A stretch of 64,000 bases of DNA, from contig NZ_CP036425.1 of the NCBI RefSeq assembly GCF_007747445.1, positions 3,084,175-3,148,174 on the forward strand, read 5' to 3'. Both the position numbers and the translations under genes were made by a program. The stretch's first letter is position 1. Each line of letters begins with the position of its first letter. This DNA is from Poriferisphaera corsica. GTDB lineage: Bacteria > Planctomycetota > Phycisphaerae > Phycisphaerales > Phycisphaeraceae. This document shows positions 37,228 to 47,300 of the stretch, in pieces. The notes beneath the pieces were generated by a model. The model worked only from the letters and a program-made list of their open reading frames with translations. It had not been told where the DNA came from and did no database searches.

Positions 37228-39891
37228 ATGGCAAAGAAAAAAGCAACTAAAAAGAAAGCCTCTAAAAAGAAGGCAACTAAGAAGAAGGCTTCAACCGCAA
37301 GACGCTCCCGCTACGCTGTCCCAGATGCCACCGATAAGCAGCTCGTGATCGTCGAATCCCCCACAAAAGCCAAGACCATCAACAAATACCTCGGCCCCGA
37401 CTACGTCGTCATGGCTTCCGTCGGTCACGTCCGTGACCTTCCCATGCGTAACCCCAAGGGCATCAAAAACCCGGTTCCCGGGGTCGACCTCGAAAACAAC
37501 TTCGAACCTTCATACGACATCCTTCCTGACAAAAAGGATACCGTCAAAGGCCTCACCAAAGCCGCCAAGCAAGCACGCGACGTCTGGTTCGCGACCGACC
37601 TCGACCGTGAGGGGGAAGCCATCGCCTGGCACCTCGCTCACGCACTCGACGTCAACCCTAACAACGCAAAACGCGTTGTCTTCAACGCCATCACCAAGTC
37701 TGAAATCGATAACGCATTCGCCCATCCTCGTGCCATCGAGGACGACCGCGTTAACGCACAGCAAGCCCGACGCATCCTTGACCGTATCGTTGGCTACCAA
37801 GTCTCTCCACTGCTTTGGAAAAAGGTCGCAGGCGGCCTCTCCGCAGGACGCGTCCAGTCTGTCGCCACACGTCTCGTCGTCGAACGTGAACGTGAAATCG
37901 ACGCATTCACCCCTGATGAATACTGGAAAATCACTGGCCTCTTCGCCACTGACCCCACCCAAGCCTCACCGCTCGCCAAAGCTTGGCAGGAATTCCTCGA
38001 CACCGCACCCATCAAGCCCAACACCTTCGGCAACAATGTCGGCCAACGCACAATCAAAGAACAAATCGCTTGGCTTTCCGAAAACAAAGCCCTCAAAGCC
38101 GAACTCTTTGAACTCGCCGGAGCCAAATTCCAACCCGACAACCGCACAAATGCTCTCAGCATCGCACAAGCACTCGGCTTCGCACTCGATCAAACCATCG
38201 AAGATCTCGACGAAAAGGCTAAAGGCCCCGCTCAAAACACATGCAAGTATCTCGGCCACGTCGCCGAAGATGCACCTATCTACAAGATAGACTCCATCAC
38301 CACTAAACGCTCAAAGTCGCGCCCCCCTGCCCCATTCATCACCTCAACCATGCAGCAGCAAGCCTCCACACGCATCGGCTTCACACTCAAACGCACCATG
38401 CGTGTCGCGCAGCAACTCTACGAAGGTATCGACCTCAAGGGCGCTCGCGGCCAGACCGGCCTCATCACCTACATGCGTACCGACTCAACCCACATCTCCG
38501 GCCAGGCACTCAACTCCGTCCGCAGTTTCATTGAACAGCAATACGGGCCCGACTATCTCCCAGATAAACCCAACTTCTATGCTTCCTCCAACAAATCCGC
38601 GCAGGAAGCCCACGAAGCCATCCGACCCACCGACCCATCAATCACACCGGAATCCATCCGCTCACGCCTTAGCGACGAGCAATTCAAGCTCTACGACCTC
38701 ATCTGGCGACGCTTTGTAGCCTGCCAGATGGCTCACGCTCAATCCGACTCCACAACCGTCGTCATTGCCGCTGACACATCCGTCGGCAAAGCCAAGTTCA
38801 AAGCCACCGGACGCAACATCGTCTTCGACGGCTTCTACCGCGTCTCAGGCTACTTCGGCGACGACATCATCTTCCCACCACTCACCGAAAATCAGCCCGT
38901 CGGGCCCATGCACCTCAACCCCACACAGCACTTCACCTCACCCCCTCCACGCTACACCGAAGCCTCACTCCAGAAAAAACTCGAAGAAGAAGGCATCGGC
39001 CGCCCCTCAACCTACGCCGCAATCATCGGCACAATTCAGGACCGAAAGTACGTCGAAACACTCACCCCACGCGACAAGCGTCTCATGGCCACCGACCTCG
39101 GCATGGTCGTCACTGACATGCTCGCCGAAGCTTTCCCCGTCATCATGGACGTCCCCTACACACGCCAGATGGAAGCCGAACTCGACAAGATCGAAACCGA
39201 GCATCACGACTGGAAGCAGATGCTCGCCGACTTCTATGGCCCATTCAAAACCAAACTCGAAACCGCACACGAAACCCTCCAACACGCAAAAGCCGTCCAG
39301 GAACCCGCACCATACAAATGCGAAACCTGCGGCGCAGACACCGTCTACCGCTTCGGCAAAAACGGACGCTTCCTCTCATGCTCCCGCTACCCCGACTGCA
39401 AATACGCAGCTCCCGTCGACCGTGAAGGCAAACCACAACAGCCCGAACAGACCGACATCCTCTGCCCCATCGACGACAAGCCCATGATCAAGCGTAAAGG
39501 CCGCTTCGGCCCGTTCCTCGCTTCATCAAACTACCCCGAAGTGAAATTCATCCTCAAGATCGACCCAAAAACTCACGCCGTCGTCCTCCCTAAAACCCCG
39601 CCGATGCTCATCGAAGTTGAATGTCCCAAGTGCGGCGAACAACTCAACGTCCGCGACTCCAAGCGAGGCTTTTGGCTCTCCTGTTCCGCATTCCCCAAAT
39701 GTCGTGGCCGCGGCAAACTCTCAGACCTCACCGAAGACCAAGTCAAAGACATGGAAGAAAAATGGGCCAAGCACGTCGCCGACAACCCACAACCAAACAT
39801 CAAAACAGCCGAGGGCATCACCCTCACTGACGACACCTATGTCCCCCGTGTCATGGGCGAAGACTCCGAGCAACCCGCGGACGTCGCATAA
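37228..39891 (+). CDS. topA: DNA topoisomerase I
   Basis: Relaxes negative supercoils by single-strand passage. The ATG at 37228 gives 887 residues and opens with a Lys/Ala repeat (KKKATKKKAS, repeated), which probably binds DNA non-specifically. The Toprim domain follows (IVESPTKAKTI and WFATDLDREGEAIAWHL), then the catalytic segment TGLITYMRTDST with Tyr415. Near the C-terminus are topoisomerase zinc-finger repeats: one with CETCG and SCSRYPDC, a degenerate one that has lost cysteines (LCPIDDKPM, then ASSNYPEV), and a third with CPKCG and SCSAFPKC. A terminator lies just after the stop. Confidence 0.95.
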   Translation: MAKKKATKKKASKKKATKKKASTARRSRYAVPDATDKQLVIVESPTKAKTINKYLGPDYVVMASVGHVRDLPMRNPKGIKNPVPGVDLENNFEPSYDILPDKKDTVKGLTKAAKQARDVWFATDLDREGEAIAWHLAHALDVNPNNAKRVVFNAITKSEIDNAFAHPRAIEDDRVNAQQARRILDRIVGYQVSPLLWKKVAGGLSAGRVQSVATRLVVEREREIDAFTPDEYWKITGLFATDPTQASPLAKAWQEFLDTAPIKPNTFGNNVGQRTIKEQIAWLSENKALKAELFELAGAKFQPDNRTNALSIAQALGFALDQTIEDLDEKAKGPAQNTCKYLGHVAEDAPIYKIDSITTKRSKSRPPAPFITSTMQQQASTRIGFTLKRTMRVAQQLYEGIDLKGARGQTGLITYMRTDSTHISGQALNSVRSFIEQQYGPDYLPDKPNFYASSNKSAQEAHEAIRPTDPSITPESIRSRLSDEQFKLYDLIWRRFVACQMAHAQSDSTTVVIAADTSVGKAKFKATGRNIVFDGFYRVSGYFGDDIIFPPLTENQPVGPMHLNPTQHFTSPPPRYTEASLQKKLEEEGIGRPSTYAAIIGTIQDRKYVETLTPRDKRLMATDLGMVVTDMLAEAFPVIMDVPYTRQMEAELDKIETEHHDWKQMLADFYGPFKTKLETAHETLQHAKAVQEPAPYKCETCGADTVYRFGKNGRFLSCSRYPDCKYAAPVDREGKPQQPEQTDILCPIDDKPMIKRKGRFGPFLASSNYPEVKFILKIDPKTHAVVLPKTPPMLIEVECPKCGEQLNVRDSKRGFWLSCSAFPKCRGRGKLSDLTEDQVKDMEEKWAKHVADNPQPNIKTAEGITLTDDTYVPRVMGEDSEQPADVA

Positions 39892-39915
39892 ATAAAATCA
39901 ACAATTAAATTTTTC

Positions 39916-39946
39916 AAAGGCAGCTAATTTAGCTGCCTTTTTTATA
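39916..39946 (+). terminator. Intrinsic terminator after topA
   Basis: Perfect ten-base stem AAAGGCAGCT / AGCTGCCTTT with an AATTT loop, followed by a T-run. Confidence 0.88.
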
Positions 39947-40037
39947 TAACATTCCGAACCCTGAATCTCGTTGCAAATCCGCTTCAAAACGTTAATGTAA
40001 ATACTCAAACACTCTCTTAAAATCACGGATACCCAAA

Positions 40038-40901
40038 ATGCAACTTCGCCTGTTCGCAATTTTCAGCACACTGATCTTATTGGTCTCAACTGCCACCGCC
40101 GCCGATCAAACTTGGCAACTCGATTGGTCTGATGAGTTCGATTACCAAGGCCTACCCAACCCCAGAAACTGGAATTATGAAGAAGGCTTCGTCCGAAACC
40201 ACGAGACCCAATACTACACACAAGCACGCAAAAAAAATGCACGCGTCGAAGACGGCAAGCTCATCATCCAAGTACACCAAGAAGAACACAGAAACCCCAA
40301 ATATTCACCCAACGCCAAACCCAGCGATTGGCGACGCTCACGCAAATTAATCACGCACACTTCGGCAAGTCTCACCACGCGTGGCAAACATGAAATTCAC
40401 TACGGACGCATCGAAGTACGCGCCAAACTTCCAACTGGAAATGGAATGTGGCCCGCCATCTGGACTAAAGGCATCTCCCAATACAAAGACAAACAGCCCT
40501 GGCCCAAATGTGGCGAAATCGACATCCTCGAATACGCCGGTAAAGAACCAGGTATCGCCCACACAACCATCCACTACTTCGACAAAAAAAACAAACAACA
40601 CAAATCAGGCCCGAAGTTCTCACTCAATGCCGAAAACCTTGAACACGGTTTTCATACCTACGCACTCGAATGGTCCCCTCAATCCATGCAATTCTTCTTC
40701 GATGGCAAACCCTATCACACCATCAAACTCGATGACATTGAAACAGGCCAAGACAACCCATTCCGCAAGCCGCACTTCTTACTCATCAATCTCGCCATCG
40801 GTGGCAACTGGGGTGGCCCCGTCGACAACAGCAACCTGCCTCAACAATTTATTATCGATTATGTTCGCGTCTATCAACGCAAGCCAAGCCCACTAAAATA
40901 A
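40038..40901 (+). CDS. Secreted GH16 glycoside hydrolase (laminarinase-like)
   Basis: A 287-residue exported enzyme. The signal peptide (about residues 1-22) ends near ATAA. A single GH16 beta-jellyroll follows: the LDWSDEFDYQGLPNPRNWNYEEG opening, the catalytic GEIDILEY motif (nucleophile Glu160, Asp162, acid/base Glu165), and HTYALEWSPQSMQFFFDG. It probably cleaves beta-1,3- or mixed-linkage glucans such as laminarin; the exact substrate cannot be deduced. No carbohydrate-binding module is attached. It sits between topA and glnA without an operon partner. Confidence 0.9.
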   Translation: MQLRLFAIFSTLILLVSTATAADQTWQLDWSDEFDYQGLPNPRNWNYEEGFVRNHETQYYTQARKKNARVEDGKLIIQVHQEEHRNPKYSPNAKPSDWRRSRKLITHTSASLTTRGKHEIHYGRIEVRAKLPTGNGMWPAIWTKGISQYKDKQPWPKCGEIDILEYAGKEPGIAHTTIHYFDKKNKQHKSGPKFSLNAENLEHGFHTYALEWSPQSMQFFFDGKPYHTIKLDDIETGQDNPFRKPHFLLINLAIGGNWGGPVDNSNLPQQFIIDYVRVYQRKPSPLK

Positions 40902-40935
40902 ATCAAAAACAAAATCAACACCATCAGCCAACACG

Positions 40936-42348
40936 TTAGTTATCAAAATACATACAAAATTCATACGGGTGTGGCCGTGTACTTAGCGCACCAATCTCCA
41001 TCTCCCGCTTGTATTTAATCCAATACCGAATCACATCCTCGGTAAACACATTCCCCTGAAGCAAGTACGCATGATCCTCCTCTAATGCGGTCAATGCATC
41101 GGATAGATCTCGCGGCACCTGATCAATCAACATCTGTTCCTCCGGCAACAACGTCTCCATCGGTTTGTCCATCGGCTCACCAGGCTCAATCTGATTCTTA
41201 ATCCCATCAATCATCGCCATTGTTGTCGCTGCAAACGCCAAATACGGATTACATGACGAGTCTGGGCAACGGAACTCTAACCGCTTTCTCAGAGGATCAT
41301 TCGAATACTGTGGGATACGGATCGTAGCCGTTCGGTTACGAGACGAATACGTCACATTCACCGGCGCCTCAAACCCCGGCACCAAACGCTTATACGAATT
41401 CGTTGTCGGATTCGTAAACGCGCACAACGAATTCGTATGTTTTAAAATCCCACCAATCGCCCACACCCCGAGCTTCGATAACCCGCCATAATGATGCCCG
41501 TTCATCAGATTCTCCCCGCCCTTCCATAACGACAAATGTGTGTGCATCCCCGATCCGTTATCACCAAAGAGTGGCTTCGGCATAAACGTTGCCGTCTTTC
41601 CATGCTTTGCCGCTATATTCTTGATGTAATGCTTCGCAAACATGATCGCATCCGCCATGTCCGTCAACCCCATCGCCCCAAGATCAATCTCCGCCTGACC
41701 ACCCGTTGCCACCTCATGATGATGCTCCATCACCTTAATCCCCGCTTCACTCAGCATACTCACCATCTCACACCGCATATCTATCAGCGTATCAATCGGC
41801 GCACACGGGAAATATCCTTCACGCTGTCGCACCTGATACCCCTTATTCCCGTCATCATCTTTCCCCCGATTCCAAATCCCCTCCACACTATCCACCTCAT
41901 AGATCCCATAGTTAATCCCCTGGTCGAACCGCACTCGATCAAATACAAAGAACTCAAGCTCCGGCCCGAACCGCGCTTCATCCGCCACCTCACTATCACG
42001 CAGATACGCCTCCGCCTTCCGCGCAACCGATCGCGGATCCCTCGAAAACCGCTTCTTCGTCACCGGATCTTTTACATCACAGATCATCGCCAGCGTCTTC
42101 GCTTTCATAAACGGATCGATCTGCGCCGTATCACTCACCGGCACGATAATCTTGTCTTCCTCATTAATTGCTTCCCAACCCCGTACCGCCGACCCATCAA
42201 ATCCAAACCCCTCTACAAACGATTCCTGCACCAGATCCTTCGCCGGATACATCACATGCTGCCACAACCCCGGAAAGTCCATAAATCGGCAATCAACATA
42301 CTCAATCTTTTTCGTCTTAATCAGATGCAATACCTGTATCGGCGTCAT
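40936..42348 (-). CDS. glnA: Glutamine synthetase type I, lacking the adenylylation tyrosine
   Basis: Makes glutamine from glutamate and ammonia with ATP. The 470-residue length matches GSI-beta. Visible motifs include VEGFGFDGSAVRGW near residue 45-58, GPELEFFVFD, the NGSGMHTHLS nucleotide loop and RNRTATIRIP. In the GEPMDK-PMETLLPEE segment, Glu398 stands where E. coli GlnA has the adenylylated Tyr397 (in the NLYDLPPEE motif), so control by adenylyltransferase at that residue seems lost. A GAAGGAT ribosome-binding site lies 8 bases before the ATG, and a copy of the 29-base repeat lies 42-70 bases upstream. Confidence 0.95.
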   Translation of the reverse strand: MTPIQVLHLIKTKKIEYVDCRFMDFPGLWQHVMYPAKDLVQESFVEGFGFDGSAVRGWEAINEEDKIIVPVSDTAQIDPFMKAKTLAMICDVKDPVTKKRFSRDPRSVARKAEAYLRDSEVADEARFGPELEFFVFDRVRFDQGINYGIYEVDSVEGIWNRGKDDDGNKGYQVRQREGYFPCAPIDTLIDMRCEMVSMLSEAGIKVMEHHHEVATGGQAEIDLGAMGLTDMADAIMFAKHYIKNIAAKHGKTATFMPKPLFGDNGSGMHTHLSLWKGGENLMNGHHYGGLSKLGVWAIGGILKHTNSLCAFTNPTTNSYKRLVPGFEAPVNVTYSSRNRTATIRIPQYSNDPLRKRLEFRCPDSSCNPYLAFAATTMAMIDGIKNQIEPGEPMDKPMETLLPEEQMLIDQVPRDLSDALTALEEDHAYLLQGNVFTEDVIRYWIKYKREMEIGALSTRPHPYEFCMYFDN

Positions 42349-42389
42349 AGATCTATCCTTCGATTAGATAATACATACTCACGAACACT

Positions 42390-42418
42390 CAAGCCCACGA
42401 CCGCCGGCCATGGGGTGT
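42390..42418 (+). repeat. 29-base structured repeat, copy A
   Basis: CAAGCC, then imperfect stem arms CACGACC / GGCCATG around GCC, then GGTGT. Read on the minus strand the arms pair fully using two G-U wobbles. It lies in the probable leader of glnA, in the same sense as that message. Confidence 0.7.
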
Positions 42419-42581
42419 ATGCAACACACATCCCACACCCCGTAATAACTCACAATCATACCTCAAACCCACACACCTCCCCCACCCCCATTCGACCATT
42501 TTCACTCTGTAATCCAAAATCCACCTACCTCCTGCCTAATCTTTAAGCATTGCCTAATAATCGCGCACTCTAGCCCATAAA

Positions 42582-42613
42582 AAAAGCCGACAATCCAAAG
42601 GTCATCGGCTTCA
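42582..42613 (-). terminator. Intrinsic terminator after the phosphomannomutase gene
   Basis: On the minus strand AAGCCGAT...TCGGCTT forms a six-to-seven base-pair stem with a long loop, followed by six or more T residues, about 65 bases after the stop. Confidence 0.7.
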
Positions 42614-42678
42614 TCTTAATCTTCAATTTTCGCTTGCGGCTTTTCTAGCACTAACATCTAGCACTAGCACTTGACAAA

Positions 42679-44058
42679 TTAATGCCCTTCAGCAGGCGTA
42701 CCCAAATGCGGCTCAAGTTCCTTCAACAACTTGTCCAAAGTCACCTTATCTTTCGCCTCAGCATTCAAACGCAACAGCGGCTCAGTATTCGACGCTCTCA
42801 CATTAAACCACCAACCTTCACCATCAAACGCATCAATCGACACGCCGTCCAGCTCTTCGACTGTCGCCACTGAAGCATACTTATCCTTCAGCAAGTTCAT
42901 CACACCAACTTTATCTTCAACCTCAAAGTTGATCTCACCTGATTGTGGATACTTGCGGTATGGCTCAACCAATTCGCTCAGCTTCTTACCCGTCTGCTCA
43001 AGCACACTCAACACGCATGCAAACGTAATCGCACCCGAGTCTGCATAGTTATTATCACGGAAGTAGAAGTGGCCCGACAGCTCGCCGCCAAACGCGCCTT
43101 CTGTCTCACGCAGCGCCGCCTTCATATTCACATGTCCCACCTTGCTTTTCTTTGCCTTCATTCCAAGACGTGCAATTGTTTCTTCCACAACCTTCGAGCT
43201 TCGCAAGTCATAAACAATCGTCGTCCCCGGATTGTCTTTCGCAAAGTAATACTCAGCCAGCATCGCGGTCATGTGATCGCAACCCACAACCTCACCCGTC
43301 TCATCCACCACCATGCAGCGGTCCGCATCGCCATCGAAGCATGCACCCGCCACAGCACCAATCTTCTTCACACCTTCCTGCGTCGGAATCATGTTCTCCG
43401 CCACAAGCGGGTTCGGCTCATGCACAAAGCCATTGCCCATCTCAAAGTAAACATCGCTGATCTCGAGATTCTCAACATCAAAGAACGCTTCAGGCACCAG
43501 CTTCCCAGCCATACCATTCGACCCGTCCACAAACACCTTCATCGGCTTCGTCAACGGCACCAAGAATTTCTGAATGTGCTTCCGGTACTCCGCCCAAAGA
43601 TCCTTCACTTCAAACGACCCCGTCGGTTCAGGCTTCTCACCTTCAAACGCCTTCGCGATCGCTTCAATTTCCTTCAAACCCGTATCCGCACCCACAGGCC
43701 TCGCCCCGTCCTTCGAGATCTTAAACCCGTTGTAGTTGATCGGATTGTGGCTCGCCGTCGTCTGCACTCCGCCCACCGCCTTCAAGTAAGGCACAGCAAA
43801 ATACATGAACGATGTATCACACATCCCAAGATCCACCACATCCATTCCCGTCGCTCTGATCCCCTCACTCATCGCCTTGCACAGCCCCGGCGAGTGCGGC
43901 CGCATATCACGGCTCACCAACACCAAACCCGTCTCACCACCATTATTCTTCTTCAGGTACTCACCCGTCCCATACCCGACACACCACGCAGCCTCCTCGT
44001 TCAAAGGCTCCGGATACGTCGCTCTCACGTCATACGCCTTGAAAATATTCCCAATCAT
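42679..44058 (-). CDS. Phosphomannomutase/phosphoglucomutase
   Basis: A 459-residue alpha-D-phosphohexomutase of the AlgC/ManB type, interconverting 1- and 6-phosphates of mannose or glucose for sugar-nucleotide synthesis. The phosphoserine loop is QTTASHNP (Ser103), the Mg-binding loop is FDGDADRC (Asp242, Asp244, Asp246), the sugar-binding loop is GELSGHFYF and the C-terminal phosphate-binding loop is RASNTEPLLR. Specificity for mannose versus glucose cannot be settled by eye. A GAGG site lies upstream. It would feed precursors to the lipopolysaccharide and glycan genes in the window. Confidence 0.92.
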   Translation of the reverse strand: MIGNIFKAYDVRATYPEPLNEEAAWCVGYGTGEYLKKNNGGETGLVLVSRDMRPHSPGLCKAMSEGIRATGMDVVDLGMCDTSFMYFAVPYLKAVGGVQTTASHNPINYNGFKISKDGARPVGADTGLKEIEAIAKAFEGEKPEPTGSFEVKDLWAEYRKHIQKFLVPLTKPMKVFVDGSNGMAGKLVPEAFFDVENLEISDVYFEMGNGFVHEPNPLVAENMIPTQEGVKKIGAVAGACFDGDADRCMVVDETGEVVGCDHMTAMLAEYYFAKDNPGTTIVYDLRSSKVVEETIARLGMKAKKSKVGHVNMKAALRETEGAFGGELSGHFYFRDNNYADSGAITFACVLSVLEQTGKKLSELVEPYRKYPQSGEINFEVEDKVGVMNLLKDKYASVATVEELDGVSIDAFDGEGWWFNVRASNTEPLLRLNAEAKDKVTLDKLLKELEPHLGTPAEGH

Positions 44059-44308
44059 CGAAATGACCTCTTCCTCTTTAAAACTGTTCTACGGATACCC
44101 AGCTGACAATCCCCTTCCAACTCAAATAAACCCACCCATAACCCCATTCAACCCGCCTAATCGCGGATTTCTACACTGGATAATACATCACTCGACCAAT
44201 TTCAGCATCTCCACCAACAATTTCCTCACCCAATACCAACTTTCTCCCAAATACGCCCCATAAAAATCCAAACTTGAACTTTCCACCCCCAGACAGAACA
44301 ATAACATC

Positions 44309-47300
44309 ATGTACAAACGCGTTATCTTCGTCGGAGCCGCCCTCCTCATCAGCGGCATCATCCTCGCCATCGCCCTACTTGTCGATGTCACCACATCTCC
44401 GCGCGCCAACACCCCCTCCCCCACCGACAACAATATCCCCATCGAAGACATCCGCATCCCCGAGTTCAACCCCGAAGATGTCGTCGCCAATGTCGACGAG
44501 CTCGGCCAGCAATTCCCCAACCTCTCCAACGTCAAACTCACCATCATTGAGCCTGACCGCATCATTGGCTTCGGCTGGGATCGCGTCAACCCACAAGACG
44601 AAGGTTGGCTCGAACTCATCAAACCCGTCATCCGCATCAATACCAACCCTAACATCGCACCCGCCAACCAGATCGTCGTCGTCACCGCCGACCAAGGCCG
44701 AATCCTCGCACCACAACGCACACAACTCCGCGAAGCCCAACTCCGTGGCAACGTCATCATCACCGTCTACGAAGTCCCCGAAGGCGCCTCCATCGACTTC
44801 AACTCCAATCGTGATGTCCAAATCCGCCTCACACTCGAAAATATCGACTACAACGAGCAACTCCTCGAAGCCACATCCACCCGCGCCATCACCGTCGAAG
44901 GCCCGCAAGTCCTCTTCAAAGGCGAAGGACTCGAAATCCGATTCTCCGACATCAAAAACCGCCTCGAAAAACTCGAAATCTTCAAAGGCAAATCACTCTC
45001 CATCAAACCCGAAGCGCCGCCGAAACCCCAATACACGCTCCAACCCGTCACTCACCTCAACACCACTTTAAACCATCAACAAGATCGCCCCACCAACCCC
45101 GAGCCCACACCGCCAACCCCTTCATCCGCTCGCACTCCCAAAGCACCACAGTTCTACCGCACGCGATTCGAAGACGACATCGCCATCTCCACTGACAACA
45201 CACAAACCCGTATCAATGCAGAAATCCTCGAACTCCTCTTCTCACTCGCCGCTCTCGATAACAAATCTTCCAGTAAAGACGATACCACTCCCTCACAACC
45301 CACCAAATCCACCCCTGCCACTGAACCTGAGACGCCCGCCGCAGACAACACAACCACCCCCACCCCATCACCCGACGCCCCCATCTTCGTCCCCGATCCC
45401 GCCAAAGATATCAACATCTACTGGACCGGTCGCCTTGTCATGGAGCCACAAGTCGTCCCACCAGCCGACCTCGCCGACGACCGCGACGTCCTCATGACCC
45501 TGCGCGGCTCCGGCATCAACCCCGTCAAAATCATCACCGCCAAAGGCGAGTCCGTCACAGCCTCCGACGTCTCTTATCTCCGCTCAACCTCACGCCTCGC
45601 AGCCACAGGCACCACCGCTCACCCACTCACGGTTATCTCCAAAGACGGCAAAATCTCCGCTCAAAAATTCCAGATCGATCAAGCCAAAGCCTCCGGCTTC
45701 ATCACCGGCCCCGGACGCATCGCCGCCGAATCCGAAGATGCCAACATCAACGGCACAACCATCACCTGGCAAGACCGCCTCGACCTCGCCTTCTACCTCA
45801 AAGACAAAGCTCAAGACCGCGACCCCAACAACATCAACCTTGGCGAAATCGATCTCATCGACGCCGTCAAAACCGCAACCTTCCACGGCTCCCCCGTCAT
45901 CACATCTCGTGATCTAGACATCAAAGCTACCGATAATCTCACCATCAAACTCTCACAAAAACAAGGCTCTCGCCAAAACCCGCTCTCCCTCACCGGCAAC
46001 ACTGCCGTCTCACTTTCCGCACGCAACAACAACCAAAACATCAACATCGATGCTGATAAACTCGATATCTCTCTCACACAAAACGCCGAAGGCAATACCG
46101 TCCCCTCACGAATCTTCGCGCAAGACAACGTCAAAACCGACGCACCTCAGCTCACCCTCGAAGCCGGCCTCCTCGACCTCACCCTCAACCCCGACAACCT
46201 CGACGATATTCAACTCACATCTAATACAAAGTTAGACGAAGCCGACACCAACCCTCAACCAGAAACCCAACCCACACCCGAACAACCCCAAGCAGACGAA
46301 CCCCCAATCGTCACCTTCCCCAAATCTCCAGAAGAAATTCTCGAAGAATATAAAACAGCCGAAAAACCTCAAACACCTGAAAAACAAGACGAAACACTCG
46401 ACCTCGCCACACTCAACTTCTCACGTCAATTCCAAGCCGTCCAGAAACTTGTTGCCGAGCACAACGTCAAAGTCCACATCAAAGACCAAGACATGAAAGC
46501 CTTCGGCGAACGCCTCGTCATCACCGGCGAAACTCAAGAACTCATCATCGCCGGCACAACCCAAAACCTCGCCGTCATCAACCACAACGACGCCACCATC
46601 ACCGGCGAAAACCAAATCATTTGGCGAAACCTCACCAACAACGTCTTCATCCCCGGCAAGGGTTCCATGCAACAAACCCAATCCAATCCCGATAAAGACA
46701 CACTCACCTCCATCACATGGAACAAATCCATGACCGCAAACCTTGCCACCGGTCAAGCCGACTTCGACGGCAACGTCCTCCTCATCTCTGACACCAAACA
46801 AGCCTCCCTCACACCCACTAACCCAGCCAACAACCAACGCAAAGAAGATGTCGTCGAACTCAAAACCGACACCCTCAACGTCAAATTCAGCACCAAAAAC
46901 AACACATCTAATACTGTATTAGATCAAGCCAAAGAATCCTCAACCAACACCGACACACCACTCAACAACGTCGTCGGCAACAACAAAATTCAGTTCGCAC
47001 GAGCCACCGGCCCATCCACCAAATTCACCGCCACAACCTTCGGCCTCAACAACGCCAACAAACGAACCACACAATTCCGCTTCACCCTCGCCGGTAACCG
47101 CGATATCTCATTCAACGGCCAAAACGAACGCATCAACATCATCGGCCCCGGCAACATCCTCATCGAAGACTATCAACCCCGCTCGCCCTCATCCCCCCAA
47201 TCCACATCCACAGCAACCAACCCCATCGCGGGCATGCAGGTCACCGGCGAAGGCAAAACCGTCTTCACCTGGCAAAAATCTCTCACACTCGACGCCGCTC

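Larger units (their letters stand above)
42349..42678. other. glnA leader and manB-downstream region
   Basis: It contains the 29-base structured repeat (42390-42418), a one-mismatch version of the CTAA-N7-TTAG dyad overlapping the glnA ribosome-binding site (42353-42367), a near-repeat of TGCCTAAT around 42534-42560, and the manB terminator. No sigma-54 promoter (TGGCAC-N5-TTGC) was seen. Confidence 0.5.

Noticed and set aside
42349-42678. A sigma-54 promoter for glnA
   Set aside because: No TGGCAC-N5-TTGC-like sequence was visible in the correct orientation.
42943-44106. A 387-codon open frame opposite the phosphomannomutase gene
   Set aside because: The opposite strand is a clear enzyme with its catalytic motifs. 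This frame is His/Arg-rich, as expected of a shadow in a skewed region.
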